Positions 17,065 to 26,183 of a stretch of DNA of 64,000 nucleotides are shown one piece after another. Positions within the stretch are counted from its first letter, which is position 1, and each line of letters begins with the position of its first letter. The stretch covers positions 478,600-542,599 of the forward strand of contig NZ_NGMO01000001.1 in NCBI RefSeq assembly GCF_002140175.1, written 5' to 3'. The position numbers and the translations under genes are program-made. The DNA is from Candidatus Enterococcus wittei. GTDB lineage: Bacteria > Bacillota > Bacilli > Lactobacillales > Enterococcaceae. Under the pieces are notes generated by a model that worked only from the letters and a program-made list of their open reading frames with translations, was not told the origin of the DNA and did not search any database.

Positions 17065-17419
17065 CGTTTTCTCCTTCCTCATCTTGAGGCTTATCGTGAC
17101 GTTCAAAACGATGATGATCTCTTTGATTAAATTTAGTCATATTTTTTTCAAACACTTCTGTCAAATCAATTTGTAGCGAATTGGCCATGATCATTGTCAC
17201 AAATAGGATATCGCCTAATTCTTCAGCTACAGAATGGATAGGCTCCGAGTCCTTTTTCTTTTTTTCTCCATACGCATGGTTGACTTCTCTAGCCAATTCT
17301 CCCACTTCTTCGGTCATACGAGCCATTTGTGCAAGTGGTGAAAAATAGCCTACTTTAAATTGTTTGATATAATCATCTACTTCTTGTTGCATACTTTTTA
17401 ATGAGCGTTCTTCGGTCAT
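17051..17419 (-). CDS. MazG-like nucleotide pyrophosphohydrolase (YpjD family)
   Basis: The 122-residue protein has the compact MazG/HisE all-helical catalytic core. EEVGELAREVNHAYG (about 38-52) provides the first EExxE metal-binding pair and EELGDILFVTMIMAN (about 70-84) the ExxD pair. Such enzymes hydrolyse NTPs or dNTPs to monophosphates to cleanse nucleotide pools; the substrate here is unknown. The tail is acidic. The start at 17419 has GGAGGGAAAGG upstream. The gene precedes and overlaps cca; ypjD also lies near cca in Bacillus. Confidence 0.85.
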   Translation of the reverse strand: MTEERSLKSMQQEVDDYIKQFKVGYFSPLAQMARMTEEVGELAREVNHAYGEKKKKDSEPIHSVAEELGDILFVTMIMANSLQIDLTEVFEKNMTKFNQRDHHRFERHDKPQDEEGENDEIN

Positions 17420-17854
17420 ATCCTTTCCCTCCAAAACTGTCTATTCAATCAAACTTTACAGCAAAATCCAAAGAAGTGCAATTGCCAGTCATGAAAGCTC
17501 ATATAGATGAAAAGAGTATTCCTTCACATCCACTACACAGTTTAACCAATCATTGAATCTTTGATCTTTAAACCGCTTTTCAAAAAAAGCTAAACTCATG
17601 TATGAGATAAAGTTAGAGAGAAATATCCCCTCTTTTTTCAATCTGCTTTCCTACTAAAATTCAGTTCCTATCATACCTTTATCTTCGTTAGAACGTAACT
17701 AATTAACTCTCTCATGAAAATAAGGACATGCTAAAAAAGCTAGAATATCTCGAAAATAGAAAGTACTATTTTCGGATACTCCAGCTTTTTATAAGGAAAA
17801 ACCAATAGCTATCCTCTTTATTTTCATACTGCGAAAGAAGTAATATTTATGACT
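17420..17854. other. 435-bp non-coding region
   Basis: It separates ypiB from the mazG-cca operon. It holds one family B palindrome (17733-17790) and otherwise AT-rich DNA, in which the mazG-cca promoter must lie near 17440-17500. No clear ORF. Confidence 0.5.
17733..17790. repeat. Short palindromic repeat (family B), after ypiB
   Basis: AAAAAAGCTAGAATATCTCG, GAAAATAG, loop, CTATTTTCGGATACTCCAGCTTTTT: inverted arms of about 25 bp ending in a T-run on both strands. This is a typical bidirectional terminator shape, 65 bases past the ypiB stop. Confidence 0.75.
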
Positions 17855-18418
17855 TTACGATTGTCTACTTTTCTCTAAAGAATCAAAATTCATTCGATTC
17901 ACTTCATCTGACAACTCTAGAAAAGCATTTTTATCGCCCTTTTCCAAAGCTTGGTCAATTTGCTCATACAATTTTTTCAGCTTTGCCTCTTGTGCTTTTT
18001 CATAAAAATATTGTTCGATTAGCTCCGTATCTTCTTCACTGATCGTATCTTCCCATGAAGCAAGAGGGTTATCTTCCAAAATAGCTAAATATTCTCTCGT
18101 TTGCCAAGCATTTTCAAACAAGCATTCCACATAAAGAGGACTCTTCCAATTCATGCGGATCTCGTGGAAAATTTGATCCGTATCTGTAAATTCTTTGCCA
18201 TCTAGAAATAATTTCATCGGCTCTCCACCATACGAAAGATCGGTGATTTGTAACCCACGCTTCGTTAAATTTGCCCTTTCAACAAAGCGGACATTATGCA
18301 AGATTGCTTCATGATTTGCAAGATAATTCAATATCCAAAAGACTTCTCTACGACTGAAAGATACATGATTAACCATCCAAGTTAAGAAATTTTTCTTTTC
18401 TCTGACATCGATTAACAT
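17855..18418 (-). CDS. ypiB: YpiB family protein (UPF0302) with IDEAL-type tail
   Basis: The 187-residue soluble protein begins [18 protein letters not shown] and has the YpiB core ([25 protein letters not shown]). It ends in a short helical segment ([20 protein letters not shown]) resembling the IDEAL domain of Firmicutes. The family is conserved; in Bacillus ypiB is linked to ypiA and to respiratory/aromatic gene clusters. Its biochemical function is unknown. The start at 18418 is seven bases from AGAGAGGT; two in-frame starts upstream overlap the ypiA stop and lie too close to that site. It follows ypiA directly. Confidence 0.85.
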   Translation of the reverse strand: MLIDVREKKNFLTWMVNHVSFSRREVFWILNYLANHEAILHNVRFVERANLTKRGLQITDLSYGGEPMKLFLDGKEFTDTDQIFHEIRMNWKSPLYVECLFENAWQTREYLAILEDNPLASWEDTISEEDTELIEQYFYEKAQEAKLKKLYEQIDQALEKGDKNAFLELSDEVNRMNFDSLEKSRQS

Positions 18419-18423
18419 TTTCA

Positions 18424-19683
18424 TCACCTCTCTGTTAGATCATCTATAACTGACAAAGCCTCCATATCTCCTGGTTCATACGTTAAATATTGTTCAAGTA
18501 GTTCACGGGTTTTAGCCAATTGTCCTTCTTCACGTAGGAAGAAAGCATATTCTTTAAGAAAATCAGGTTCATGGTTTAATTCATGATAGGCTTGTTCATA
18601 ATGAACAGCCGCCACATCAAAATCTTCTAGTTGATTGTAGGCATGAGCTAAATTCCATTCTGCATATGGATTGGCAGTTTCATCCATTTGATTAATCATT
18701 TGGATCACTTCTTCATAACGTTCTTGATCCAAGTAAAGATTACTCAACGTCAACAAGGTTTCATCTTGTTTTTCACCGACTGCTAAGGCATCTAAGAGTA
18801 ATTGTTCTGCTTTTTCTACATCATGTAATCTAAAAGCATTTTCAGAGGCCAAATGATAAAGTTCTACCTGATAAGGATTTTCTTTAATCCCTTCTTGCAA
18901 TACTCGTTGTGCTTCTTCAATCAACTCTTCTTCTTGTAGCACTTGACCTAAATAAAGATATAGTGATTGATAGTGAGGATTCACTTCTCTTAATTCTTGT
19001 AAATAATTGATTGCTTGTTCGTTTTCCTTTAACTGTAAATTGGTGAATGCTAGTTGGAACAAGCGATCATCTGTACGTTCTTCAGCCAGTGCTGTCTCTA
19101 ATGGTTGAATCGCTGCTTCAAATTCCCCTTGCATACTTAATGATTGTCCTAAGCGTTCTTGAAGCGATATACCCGATATTTCATTGATTCCATTAGCAAG
19201 TAATCTTTCATAAATAACCGAGGATTCTTTGAAACGATCCACAGAAAAGTATAATTCAGCTAAAGCAAATTGGATCAATGGTTCCTCTGGCAAAAGTAAA
19301 GCCGCTTCTTTGAGCTTCGCTTCACTTACTTCTGGAATACCAATTACTTGATATAAATCTGCAATTGCCAGAAGTGCTTGCGGATAGTATTCACTCTCTT
19401 TAGTGATTTTTTCTAAATAATCAAAAGCTTCATCAATCTGATTATCTTCGATTGCAATCTCAGCTAAAGGAATCGCTAATTCTTCCCATTCAGGAAACTT
19501 TGTTAGCAATTGTTCAAAAATTTCTTTCGCTTCTTCTAAAAAACCAATTGCTAACAATTCATCGCCTAACTCAGTTAAAACATCAGCTGGGTCTTCTTTC
19601 AATGCCTTTGCTAAGAATTCTTTTGCTTGTGTTAAGTTTTCCTCTGCTAAAGCTTGTAACATCTTTTCGCTATTTGTATTCAT
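18424..19683 (-). CDS. ypiA: Tetratricopeptide-repeat protein, YpiA-like
   Basis: The 419-residue acidic protein is built almost completely of TPR units of about 34 residues, for example [40 protein letters not shown] and [20 protein letters not shown]. No catalytic domain or signal peptide is seen, so it is a cytoplasmic scaffold or adaptor. It starts immediately after the TAA of the AroB-like gene (no gap), with its ribosome binding site (GAGGGG) inside that gene. ypiB follows six bases after its stop codon. The three genes form one operon. The partner of YpiA is not known to me. Confidence 0.88.
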   Translation of the reverse strand: MNTNSEKMLQALAEENLTQAKEFLAKALKEDPADVLTELGDELLAIGFLEEAKEIFEQLLTKFPEWEELAIPLAEIAIEDNQIDEAFDYLEKITKESEYYPQALLAIADLYQVIGIPEVSEAKLKEAALLLPEEPLIQFALAELYFSVDRFKESSVIYERLLANGINEISGISLQERLGQSLSMQGEFEAAIQPLETALAEERTDDRLFQLAFTNLQLKENEQAINYLQELREVNPHYQSLYLYLGQVLQEEELIEEAQRVLQEGIKENPYQVELYHLASENAFRLHDVEKAEQLLLDALAVGEKQDETLLTLSNLYLDQERYEEVIQMINQMDETANPYAEWNLAHAYNQLEDFDVAAVHYEQAYHELNHEPDFLKEYAFFLREEGQLAKTRELLEQYLTYEPGDMEALSVIDDLTER

Positions 19684-20730
19684 TTAAACCCCTCTAATCT
19701 CATGAACGATCCTTTCAAAGGATGCCATTGTTTTCAATAGTTCTTTCTCGTCTGGCAACTGATATCCACCTATTATACCAATTTTTTTCAAAACGAGAAT
19801 CTTTTTGCTCTTTTCTGCTAAATACAGTACATTTTCCAAGTAGCCCATTTTAGGGATTTCTTTTGGCCAGTCAATAGGATAACCAAGATATTGGAGCCAA
19901 ATAAAGAAATTCTTTAATTGGAAGGATAATGGTGCAATCTCTGAATTCCATACTAGTTGCATCACCATGCCCAAAAATTTTTTCATACTTGAAGAAAGTA
20001 AATGACCGTTTTCAGTACGATAAAAAGCTTGCTCAAATAGTTTACCATAATTTGATAAATTGTCAGCCTGATCCTCATAAAAATAGATCATTTCTTCTAC
20101 CATTCCTGCAAACGGGCGACTGAATAAATTCGATTGATTGGGGTAATTGACATAGAGATTTTGAAGAAATGGATAGTCGCAGATCAAACCGCAACAAATA
20201 AAAATCAAAAAATCAATTTGCTTTCCTTCGATTTGTTTGTCACTTATGGTTTGGTCATAAATGATCCGTTCCGGAAGATTATTTGTTTGAAGAATTACTT
20301 GATTCGGTAAGTTTAACAAAACTCGTTTGGCGGTCAACGCCCTGGCCATAGAACGTATGGAGACTGGGATAAGCCATAATTTGGATGGAAGGTAGGTGTG
20401 TTTTTGAAAAAAACCAGCAAGTTCCATCACACCTTCATTACCAAAACCAATGATTAAAAGGGGCTGATTTTCAGGATAGCGTTTCGCAAATGATAAAAGA
20501 CTACTCAATTCAGATAAATGATTGCAGTGAGTATTCCCACAAACATACCAGTCAATATCTGACTTATTAGGAAATAGTTGATTCAATTTCTCTGCATATA
20601 AATCGTAGTATCGCTGATTTGCTAAAAATAAAACAGGCTGTTGAATCCTCAAGTCTTTCAACTGACTCACTAACGTTTCTCCATAAAAGATTTTAGCTGA
20701 TTCTTCTTGGACCTTATAAGACAATTCCAT
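19684..20730 (-). CDS. Degenerate 3-dehydroquinate-synthase-like protein
   Basis: The 348-residue protein follows the layout of AroB/iron-dependent alcohol dehydrogenase-fold proteins. An N-terminal Rossmann half (MELSYKVQEESAKIFYGE, PVLFLANQRYYDLY) is followed by LLIIGFGNEGVMELAGFF at the place of AroB's GGGVxGDxxGF. Then come WLIPVSIRSMARALTAKRVLLN, at the place of the PTTLLAQVDSSVGGK segment, and a helical C-terminal half. The catalytic Asp and Lys of those motifs and the zinc-binding His pattern are not recognisable, so it is probably not an active dehydroquinate synthase. It heads an operon with ypiA and ypiB, which in Bacillus follow the aro genes. It may be a repurposed relic; its function is unknown. 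Confidence 0.6.
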   Translation of the reverse strand: MELSYKVQEESAKIFYGETLVSQLKDLRIQQPVLFLANQRYYDLYAEKLNQLFPNKSDIDWYVCGNTHCNHLSELSSLLSFAKRYPENQPLLIIGFGNEGVMELAGFFQKHTYLPSKLWLIPVSIRSMARALTAKRVLLNLPNQVILQTNNLPERIIYDQTISDKQIEGKQIDFLIFICCGLICDYPFLQNLYVNYPNQSNLFSRPFAGMVEEMIYFYEDQADNLSNYGKLFEQAFYRTENGHLLSSSMKKFLGMVMQLVWNSEIAPLSFQLKNFFIWLQYLGYPIDWPKEIPKMGYLENVLYLAEKSKKILVLKKIGIIGGYQLPDEKELLKTMASFERIVHEIRGV

Positions 20731-20791
20731 ATCTATCCCCCCCCCTCTATCTTTATTTTACCATTAGGATGTAAAATAAAAAAAAGAAAAG

Positions 20792-20829
20792 AAAAAAACA
20801 CTTGTAGCTTGTCACTACAAGTGTTTTTT
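20792..20829. terminator. Bidirectional terminator after hup
   Basis: A perfect 15-bp inverted repeat: AAAAAACACTTGTAG (20793-20807) and CTACAAGTGTTTTTT (20815-20829), with a seven-base loop and A/T runs on both ends. It lies 10 bases past the hup stop codon on the minus strand. Confidence 0.9.
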
Positions 20830-20838
20830 AGGGCTGTC

Positions 20839-21114
20839 TTATTTAACAGCGTCTTTTAATGCTTTACCTGGTTTGAATGCAGGTACTTTGCTAGCTGGGA
20901 TTTCGATTTCTTCACCAGTTTGTGGATTACGTCCTTTACGAGCTGCACGTTCGCGAACTTCAAAGTTACCAAAACCGATTAATTGAACTTTTTCGCCGTT
21001 AGCTAAAGCATCTTGAATAGTTGAAAATACAGCATCTACTGCTGCAGTTGCATCTTTTTTAGTTAGATCAGTAGCTGAAGCAACTTTTTCGATTAATTCT
21101 GCTTTGTTTGCCAT
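20839..21114 (-). CDS. hup: DNA-binding protein HU
   Basis: The histone-like dimer that bends and compacts DNA. The 91-residue protein begins [20 protein letters not shown] and has the family signature [21 protein letters not shown], with the DNA-wrapping arm near residues 53-76 containing the conserved Arg/Pro. It ends [12 protein letters not shown]. The ATG at 21114 follows GGAGGAGGTG; an in-frame start seven codons earlier is rejected. A strong terminator follows, so it is monocistronic. Position downstream of der is conserved in Bacillus (der-hbs region). Confidence 0.97.
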   Translation of the reverse strand: MANKAELIEKVASATDLTKKDATAAVDAVFSTIQDALANGEKVQLIGFGNFEVRERAARKGRNPQTGEEIEIPASKVPAFKPGKALKDAVK

Positions 21115-21358
21115 GGATAGATTCACCTCCTCCACAAGAGATATGATGTATAAACATCAATTTAGTTAAAAACATTCTGAGTGGTCCAGAAGTTTAAAGA
21201 AATATTGATCAAGTTCAATATTCTGTTATCACGATATCATATGAACCGCTTAATAGCAAGGTTTTTAGCAGGATTTAACCGCTTTTTTTAGTCATAAAAA
21301 CGTAATGATAAAATCTACTTATTTCTTTTGAAAAAAATGGGTCAGTGTGGTACAATGC

Positions 21359-22669
21359 TTATTTTCTTCGACGAGGTATGATACGGATGGAAGTTCCTTC
21401 AAAAGTAAATGCTTTTCGGATTTGATTTTCTAAGAATCGTTCATAAGAAAAATGCATCAATTCTTCTTCATTCACAAAAACAACAAAAGTCGGAGGCTTC
21501 ACTGCAACTTGTGTCGCATAGAAGATCTTCAATCGTTTCCCTTTATCTGTCGGTGTTGGATTGATGGCTACCGCATCCATGATGACATCATTTAAGACAG
21601 CGGAGGAAACACGAAGCGTTTGATTCATACTTACCTCTTCAATCATTTCAGGTAAACGATCTAACCGTTGTTTGGTCATAGCAGAAACAAATAATATTGG
21701 TGCATAATCTAGATAACGGAACTCTTCGCGTATTTCTTTTTCAAAATCTCTCATTGTATTCGTTTCTTTTTTTACGAGATCCCATTTGTTTACAACGATG
21801 ATCACACCACGTCCTGCTTCATGAGCATAACCGGCAACGCGTTTGTCTTGTTCCCGAATACCTTCTTCCGCGTTCAAGACCATTAAAACAATATCTGAGC
21901 GATCAATCGCGCGCATCGCACGCATCACGCTATATTTTTCGGTGTTTTCATAAACTTTCCCACGTTTTCTCATTCCTGCTGTATCGATCATCAAGAATTT
22001 TTGTCCATCTTCAGAAACAAAATGCGTATCGATCGCATCACGAGTTGTTCCTTCAATATCAGAAACAATAACACGCTCTTCACCTAAAATGGCATTGATT
22101 AACGAAGACTTACCTACATTAGGTCGTCCAATCAAGCTAAATTTGATGGTGTCATCCTCTTCCTCTTCACCCTCTTCAGTAAAGAATTTTACAGCTTCAT
22201 CTAAGATATCACCGATACCTAACCCATGACTTCCAGATACTGGATAAGGATCGCCAAGTCCTAATGAATAAAATTCATAGATATCATTTCTCATTTCAGG
22301 ATTATCTACTTTGTTCACTGCTAAGATAACGGGCTTGTTACTGCGATATAAGATTCTCGCCACAACTTCATCTGCATCAGTGATACCCTCACGCCCACTT
22401 ACAACACAGATAATCACATCTGCTTCATCAATGGCGATTTCCGCTTGATGCTTAATTTGTTCCATAAACGGTTCATCACCTAAATCAATTCCGCCGGTGT
22501 CAATAATACTGAACTCCCGACCCAACCATTCACCTTTAGCATAAATACGATCACGAGTTACTCCTGGAGTATCTTCGACAATCGAAATACGCTCACCAGC
22601 AATGCGGTTAAAAATCGTAGATTTACCAACGTTCGGGCGACCAACGATTGCAATTGTTGGATTTGCCAT
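21359..22669 (-). CDS. der: Ribosome assembly GTPase Der (EngA)
   Basis: An essential GTPase with two G domains that assists 50S subunit assembly. The 436-residue protein shows G1 GRPNVGKST (about 9) and G1' GRPNVGKSS (about 182). G3 motifs are DTGG and DTAGMRKRG, and G4 motifs NKVD and NKWD. A C-terminal KH-like domain ends with the basic IRIIPRRRK. Length is typical. It is followed by hup and preceded, after 404 non-coding bases, by rpsA on the same strand. Confidence 0.97.
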   Translation of the reverse strand: MANPTIAIVGRPNVGKSTIFNRIAGERISIVEDTPGVTRDRIYAKGEWLGREFSIIDTGGIDLGDEPFMEQIKHQAEIAIDEADVIICVVSGREGITDADEVVARILYRSNKPVILAVNKVDNPEMRNDIYEFYSLGLGDPYPVSGSHGLGIGDILDEAVKFFTEEGEEEEDDTIKFSLIGRPNVGKSSLINAILGEERVIVSDIEGTTRDAIDTHFVSEDGQKFLMIDTAGMRKRGKVYENTEKYSVMRAMRAIDRSDIVLMVLNAEEGIREQDKRVAGYAHEAGRGVIIVVNKWDLVKKETNTMRDFEKEIREEFRYLDYAPILFVSAMTKQRLDRLPEMIEEVSMNQTLRVSSAVLNDVIMDAVAINPTPTDKGKRLKIFYATQVAVKPPTFVVFVNEEELMHFSYERFLENQIRKAFTFEGTSIRIIPRRRK

Positions 22670-23073
22670 ATTTTTTCCTCCTCACATGTTTCCAATCTCA
22701 CTTAGTGTACCGAATACTTCATGAACTTTCAAGCCTTGATCCATGAACATGACAAGTATTTTTTTATCATTAAATAGTTGAGTTTCCCATACAAATCCGC
22801 TTCTTCTATTATCTACCCGTTTTCAAGGCAAAGAAAAAAGGGGATGAGACACAACTCACCCCCCTTACTTCTAAGAACGAATAAACAATGTTTCAGTAAA
22901 AAAAACTTGATACTTTGCCAAAAATCCCATAGATAAAGAAAACGGTTTTTCGATTTCTTTCAAAACGAGATAAACTTCTGTTCATACTCTTAGAAAGCGA
23001 TATTCAAAAGCAGATTCCCTCTAATCATTGGAGATCAATTGCTTGTTCAGATTCTCAATTATTCAAAGAATTT
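22670..23073. other. 404-bp region between rpsA and der
   Basis: It holds a GC-rich hairpin (22839-22867: AAGGGGATGAG / CTCACCCCCCTT) that could end plus- or minus-strand transcripts. A long weak inverted repeat (CTTCTAAGA near 22869 and TCTTAGAAAG near 22988) also occurs. The der promoter should lie at 22680-22780. No gene. Confidence 0.5.
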
Positions 23074-24306
23074 TTAGCTTTCAGAATCTTCAGAAGTTGT
23101 TTCTTCCACTTCTTCTTTTAATGCTTCACCTAAGATATCACCCATTGTAAATCCAGTATTTTCTTCAGGTAATTCATAAGATTCTACTTCTTTTGGTTCT
23201 TCTTCAGAAGCTGGTTTTTCTTCTAACGCTTTGATACTCAAGGCGATACGGTGTTCCTCGGGATTGACTTCTAGCACTTTGACTTTTACATCATCCCCTT
23301 CATGAAGGACTTCATGTGGTGTGGCAATATGCTTGTGAGAGATTTGAGAAATATGGACAAGACCTTCCACACCATCAAAAACCTCAACAAACGCACCAAA
23401 ACTAGTTAAACGTTTGATTTTACCTTCTAACACAGCACCAACTGGCGCTTTTGTTTCGATTTCTGTCCAAGGTCCAGGCAATGTATCTTTGATTGAAAGA
23501 GAAACTCGTTCTTGTTCAGGATTGATTGAAAGGACTTTCACTTTCACTTCATCACCAACAGATAGTACATCCCCAGGTTTTGCCACATGGCTGTGTGAAA
23601 TTTCAGAGACATGAACTAACCCATCGATGCCACCTAAGTCAACAAAGGCACCAAAGTCTGTGATACGAGCTACACGTCCTTCAATCTCGTCCCCTTCTTG
23701 AATCGTAGATAATAATTCTTTTTTCTGAGCTTCCTTCTCTGTTTCAACGACTGCTTTATGAGAAAGGATCAATCGGTTTTCTGATGGTTCAATCTCAACG
23801 ATTTTAAATGTCAATGTTTTTCCTTTATAGTCAGAAAAATCAGCAACAAAATGATCTTCTACCATTGAGGCTGGAACAAATCCACGGACACCGACATCCA
23901 CAACAAGCCCACCTTTAACAACATTTGTTATAGGTGCTTCAATGACGTTACCTTCTTGGAAATCTTTTTCGATATCTTCCCAAACTTTTTTAGCATCTAA
24001 ACGACGTTTGGACAACAAATAGCTTCCGTTTTCTTTATCTTTACCAATCGTGCTGATCACGACTAGATCCAATGTATCCCCAATTTTAACTACTTCATTG
24101 ATATCTTCTACAGGTAAAGTAGATAATTCTTTTGCCGGAACAACACCTTCAACACCGGCACCTTCGATACCGACAATGACTTGCTTGTCTTCAATGACTA
24201 AGACTTCCCCTTTGACTACATCTCCAACGTTCACTTCTTGAACGCTGTTTATTGCCTCTTCCATTGATTGACTATTCTCTGCCTGATTTTGTTCAATTTC
24301 TGTCAT
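23074..24306 (-). CDS. rpsA: 30S ribosomal protein S1-like (four S1 domains)
   Basis: The 410-residue protein has four tandem S1 RNA-binding domains (about 30-100, 115-185, 200-270, 285-355), the last two with textbook signatures (GAFVDLGGIDGLVHVSEIS, then GAFVEVFDGVEGLVHISQIS). N- and C-termini are acidic. Four domains match the Gram-positive YpfD/RpsA form rather than the six-domain E. coli S1. In low-GC Gram-positives its role ranges from mRNA binding in translation to RNA metabolism. The ATG at 24306 has AGGAGGACAAGTG upstream. It follows cmk, as in Bacillus and E. coli, but a terminator-like structure lies between them (24374-24425). Confidence 0.93.
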   Translation of the reverse strand: MTEIEQNQAENSQSMEEAINSVQEVNVGDVVKGEVLVIEDKQVIVGIEGAGVEGVVPAKELSTLPVEDINEVVKIGDTLDLVVISTIGKDKENGSYLLSKRRLDAKKVWEDIEKDFQEGNVIEAPITNVVKGGLVVDVGVRGFVPASMVEDHFVADFSDYKGKTLTFKIVEIEPSENRLILSHKAVVETEKEAQKKELLSTIQEGDEIEGRVARITDFGAFVDLGGIDGLVHVSEISHSHVAKPGDVLSVGDEVKVKVLSINPEQERVSLSIKDTLPGPWTEIETKAPVGAVLEGKIKRLTSFGAFVEVFDGVEGLVHISQISHKHIATPHEVLHEGDDVKVKVLEVNPEEHRIALSIKALEEKPASEEEPKEVESYELPEENTGFTMGDILGEALKEEVEETTSEDSES

Positions 24307-24372
24307 AACACTTGTCCTCCTAACCAACATTCTGCCGTTAAAACGGTACTACTTCTAGTTTAATTGATAAGT

Positions 24373-24425
24373 TAAAAAAAATAAAGCGATTTCGTTCGCT
24401 TTATCTGAAAAAACGCTTTATTTTC
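24373..24425 (-). terminator. Terminator between cmk and rpsA, with competing alternative hairpin
   Basis: On the minus strand, ATAAAGCGA (24404-24396) pairs perfectly with TCGCTTTAT (24389-24381) around a six-base loop and is followed by eight T, an intrinsic terminator 39 bases past the cmk stop codon. An upstream segment AAAATAAAGCG (24424-24414) is complementary to the same CGCTTTATTTT. Two mutually exclusive hairpins are therefore possible, the geometry of an attenuator ahead of rpsA. Confidence 0.7.
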
Positions 24426-24442
24426 AATGATTTTTTCTTAAT

Positions 24443-25120
24443 TTAAAGAGAATAACCTTTTTCCCTGATGACTTCTTTGATTGCTTCCACCACTTCTGGA
24501 ATCGAACGACCAGTAGTATCAATTCGAATCGCATCTGACGCTTGGCGCAATGGAGAAATTTTTCTTGTGGAATCATAGCGATCACGTTCTTGGATCTCTT
24601 TCGTCAATGTGACCAAATCAGTTGGAATATTTTTTTCTAAGTTTTCTTTATAGCGTCTTTCCGCACGCTCTGTCACACTAGCTACTAAAAATATTTTCAC
24701 TTCTGCCTTTGGTAAGACCGATGTTCCGATGTCTCTACCATCCATTACAACTCCACCATTTTCACCAATTTTCCGTTGGATCGCTACAAGCGCTTCTCGG
24801 ACTCTTGAATGAGCAGCAACCTCAGAAACGGCTTTCGTAACGTTGGGTTGTCGAATTTCTGAAGTGACATCTTTTTTTGCAACAAAAACATGTTGCCCAT
24901 CCGCTTGTTGCATAAACGAAATAGGGTATTGATTGATTAAATCAACTAATCCCGCTTCATCAGCAAACGAAATCTGATGTTCAATTGCTAAATACGTAAC
25001 AGCGCGATACATCGCTCCTGTATCGGTATATATATAATTTAATTCATTGGCAATGATTTTTGCAACTGTACTTTTCCCCGAAGATGCGGGCCCATCAATT
25101 GCGATACTAATTCGTGTCAT
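24443..25120 (-). CDS. cmk: Cytidylate kinase
   Basis: Phosphorylates CMP and dCMP to the diphosphates. The 225-residue protein has the P-loop [12 protein letters not shown] (about 10-21), [15 protein letters not shown], the CMP-binding insert (about 60-110), [12 protein letters not shown] and the lid [10 protein letters not shown]. The C-terminus [14 protein letters not shown] is typical. It sits upstream of rpsA on the same strand, the usual pairing in bacteria, and downstream of a LysM protein gene after a 343-base gap. Confidence 0.96.
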   Translation of the reverse strand: MTRISIAIDGPASSGKSTVAKIIANELNYIYTDTGAMYRAVTYLAIEHQISFADEAGLVDLINQYPISFMQQADGQHVFVAKKDVTSEIRQPNVTKAVSEVAAHSRVREALVAIQRKIGENGGVVMDGRDIGTSVLPKAEVKIFLVASVTERAERRYKENLEKNIPTDLVTLTKEIQERDRYDSTRKISPLRQASDAIRIDTTGRSIPEVVEAIKEVIREKGYSL

Positions 25121-25463
25121 TCACATAACTCTCCCTTTTCTCAAAAAAAGGGGCAGGGACATAAGTCATTCCCATACCCCAAAATCGAATAACTGATGTT
25201 GGATCAGCAAACCATAAAAATAAATCAAAGTATCCGAGCAAATGATACTTTTCATTTTATTTTTTGTGCTGATCCTACATTACGATTTCTCATCTATGGT
25301 GATAAGCTATGATTTGGTTATAAATCAAAAGAAGAAAAAGAGTCCTCTTTCTTATTCTTCTGTCTGATTCCTTCAAGCAACAGCTTCTGTGGTCACCATT
25401 ATTTAAATTTTATCTGTCCCTTCAAATTCAGAGGGAATACCTCATTCATCCACTGGCTACTTT
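25121..25463. other. 343-bp region with a long hairpin
   Basis: Near 25149-25180 a GGGGCAGGGACATAAG...CATACCCC hairpin occurs, similar in style to the one at 22839. A long imperfect palindrome follows at 25197-25279. No gene is visible. Confidence 0.55.
25197..25279. repeat. Long imperfect palindrome between the LysM gene and cmk
   Basis: Outer arms TGTTGGATCAGCA (25197-25209) and TGCTGATCCTACA (25267-25279) pair with one mismatch. Inside, AAAATAAATCAAAGTATC and GATACTTTTCATTTTATTTT continue the pairing around a short loop. The whole can fold as one hairpin of about 83 bases, much longer than a simple terminator. Confidence 0.65.
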
Positions 25464-26099
25464 TTATTTGATTCTAAGTTCTTGTCCAGGATAAAGCATG
25501 TAGTTATCTGGATCAATACCATTCAATTGGAAAAGTTGATCCACACTTATACCTGCACGTTCAGCCACTTGTCTTGGGCCTTCGCCAGCTTGAACGGTAG
25601 TAGTAGAGCCAGCTACTGTTGCATCTGCTGAAGAAGTAGGTGTTGTTTCTTGCGCCACCGTACTTGATGGCGTAGTTGGATCTTGATATTCACTCGTTGA
25701 AGATGGAATTGTTTCTTCTTGTGTCACACTAGTTGTCGGAGTTGTCTCAACGACTGGTTGTGTTTCAGTTGTTGGTTCTTCTACTGTACTTGATGTTTCC
25801 GTTGATTTTTCTGTTGATTCTACGGTCGAACTTTCAACAACAGAAGAAGTAGTAGATGTTGTATCTCCTGTTGCATTATTACTTGAACCATTTCTGATCC
25901 AGAAATAAGCACCAGCAGGGATTGCGATACATAACACTAGCAATACTAAAAATAATGACAAGAAGAGTGTATTCCCCTTCTTTTGCTGTCTTTGGGTACT
26001 TCTTGAAGATACTTCATCTTCTGTATCATAAATTGGTTGTTCCCATGGTTCTTGTGTTTCGTTATTTTCTGTTGATTGATGTCTATCTTTTCTGCTCAC
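25464..26099 (-). CDS. LysM-domain protein with membrane anchor
   Basis: The 211-residue protein has a hydrophilic cytoplasmic N-terminus of about 43 residues, one membrane helix (about 44-69) and a low-complexity Ser/Thr/Val/Glu linker (about 75-165, many TSST and STVE groups). A C-terminal LysM ends it: VQAGEGPRQVAERAGISVDQ, then LNGIDPDNYMLYPGQELRIK. LysM binds peptidoglycan N-acetylglucosamine; the linker would span the wall. The order LysM protein, cmk, rpsA matches Bacillus ypbE-cmk-ypfD in general layout. No enzymatic domain is present, so it is a wall-binding structural or scaffold protein. Confidence 0.88.
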   Translation of the reverse strand: MSRKDRHQSTENNETQEPWEQPIYDTEDEVSSRSTQRQQKKGNTLFLSLFLVLLVLCIAIPAGAYFWIRNGSSNNATGDTTSTTSSVVESSTVESTEKSTETSSTVEEPTTETQPVVETTPTTSVTQEETIPSSTSEYQDPTTPSSTVAQETTPTSSADATVAGSTTTVQAGEGPRQVAERAGISVDQLFQLNGIDPDNYMLYPGQELRIK

Positions 26100-26183
26100 C
26101 TTACTGACCTCCTAATTTCTATCGTGGATATTATACCATAGGATAAACTTGATTGTCCTAAAAAATTATACATCATCGTTTTT

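Noticed and set aside
25739-25860. Ser/Thr-rich repetitive DNA as a possible CRISPR or tandem-repeat locus
   Set aside because: It is the low-complexity linker of the LysM protein; units are irregular and without spacers.
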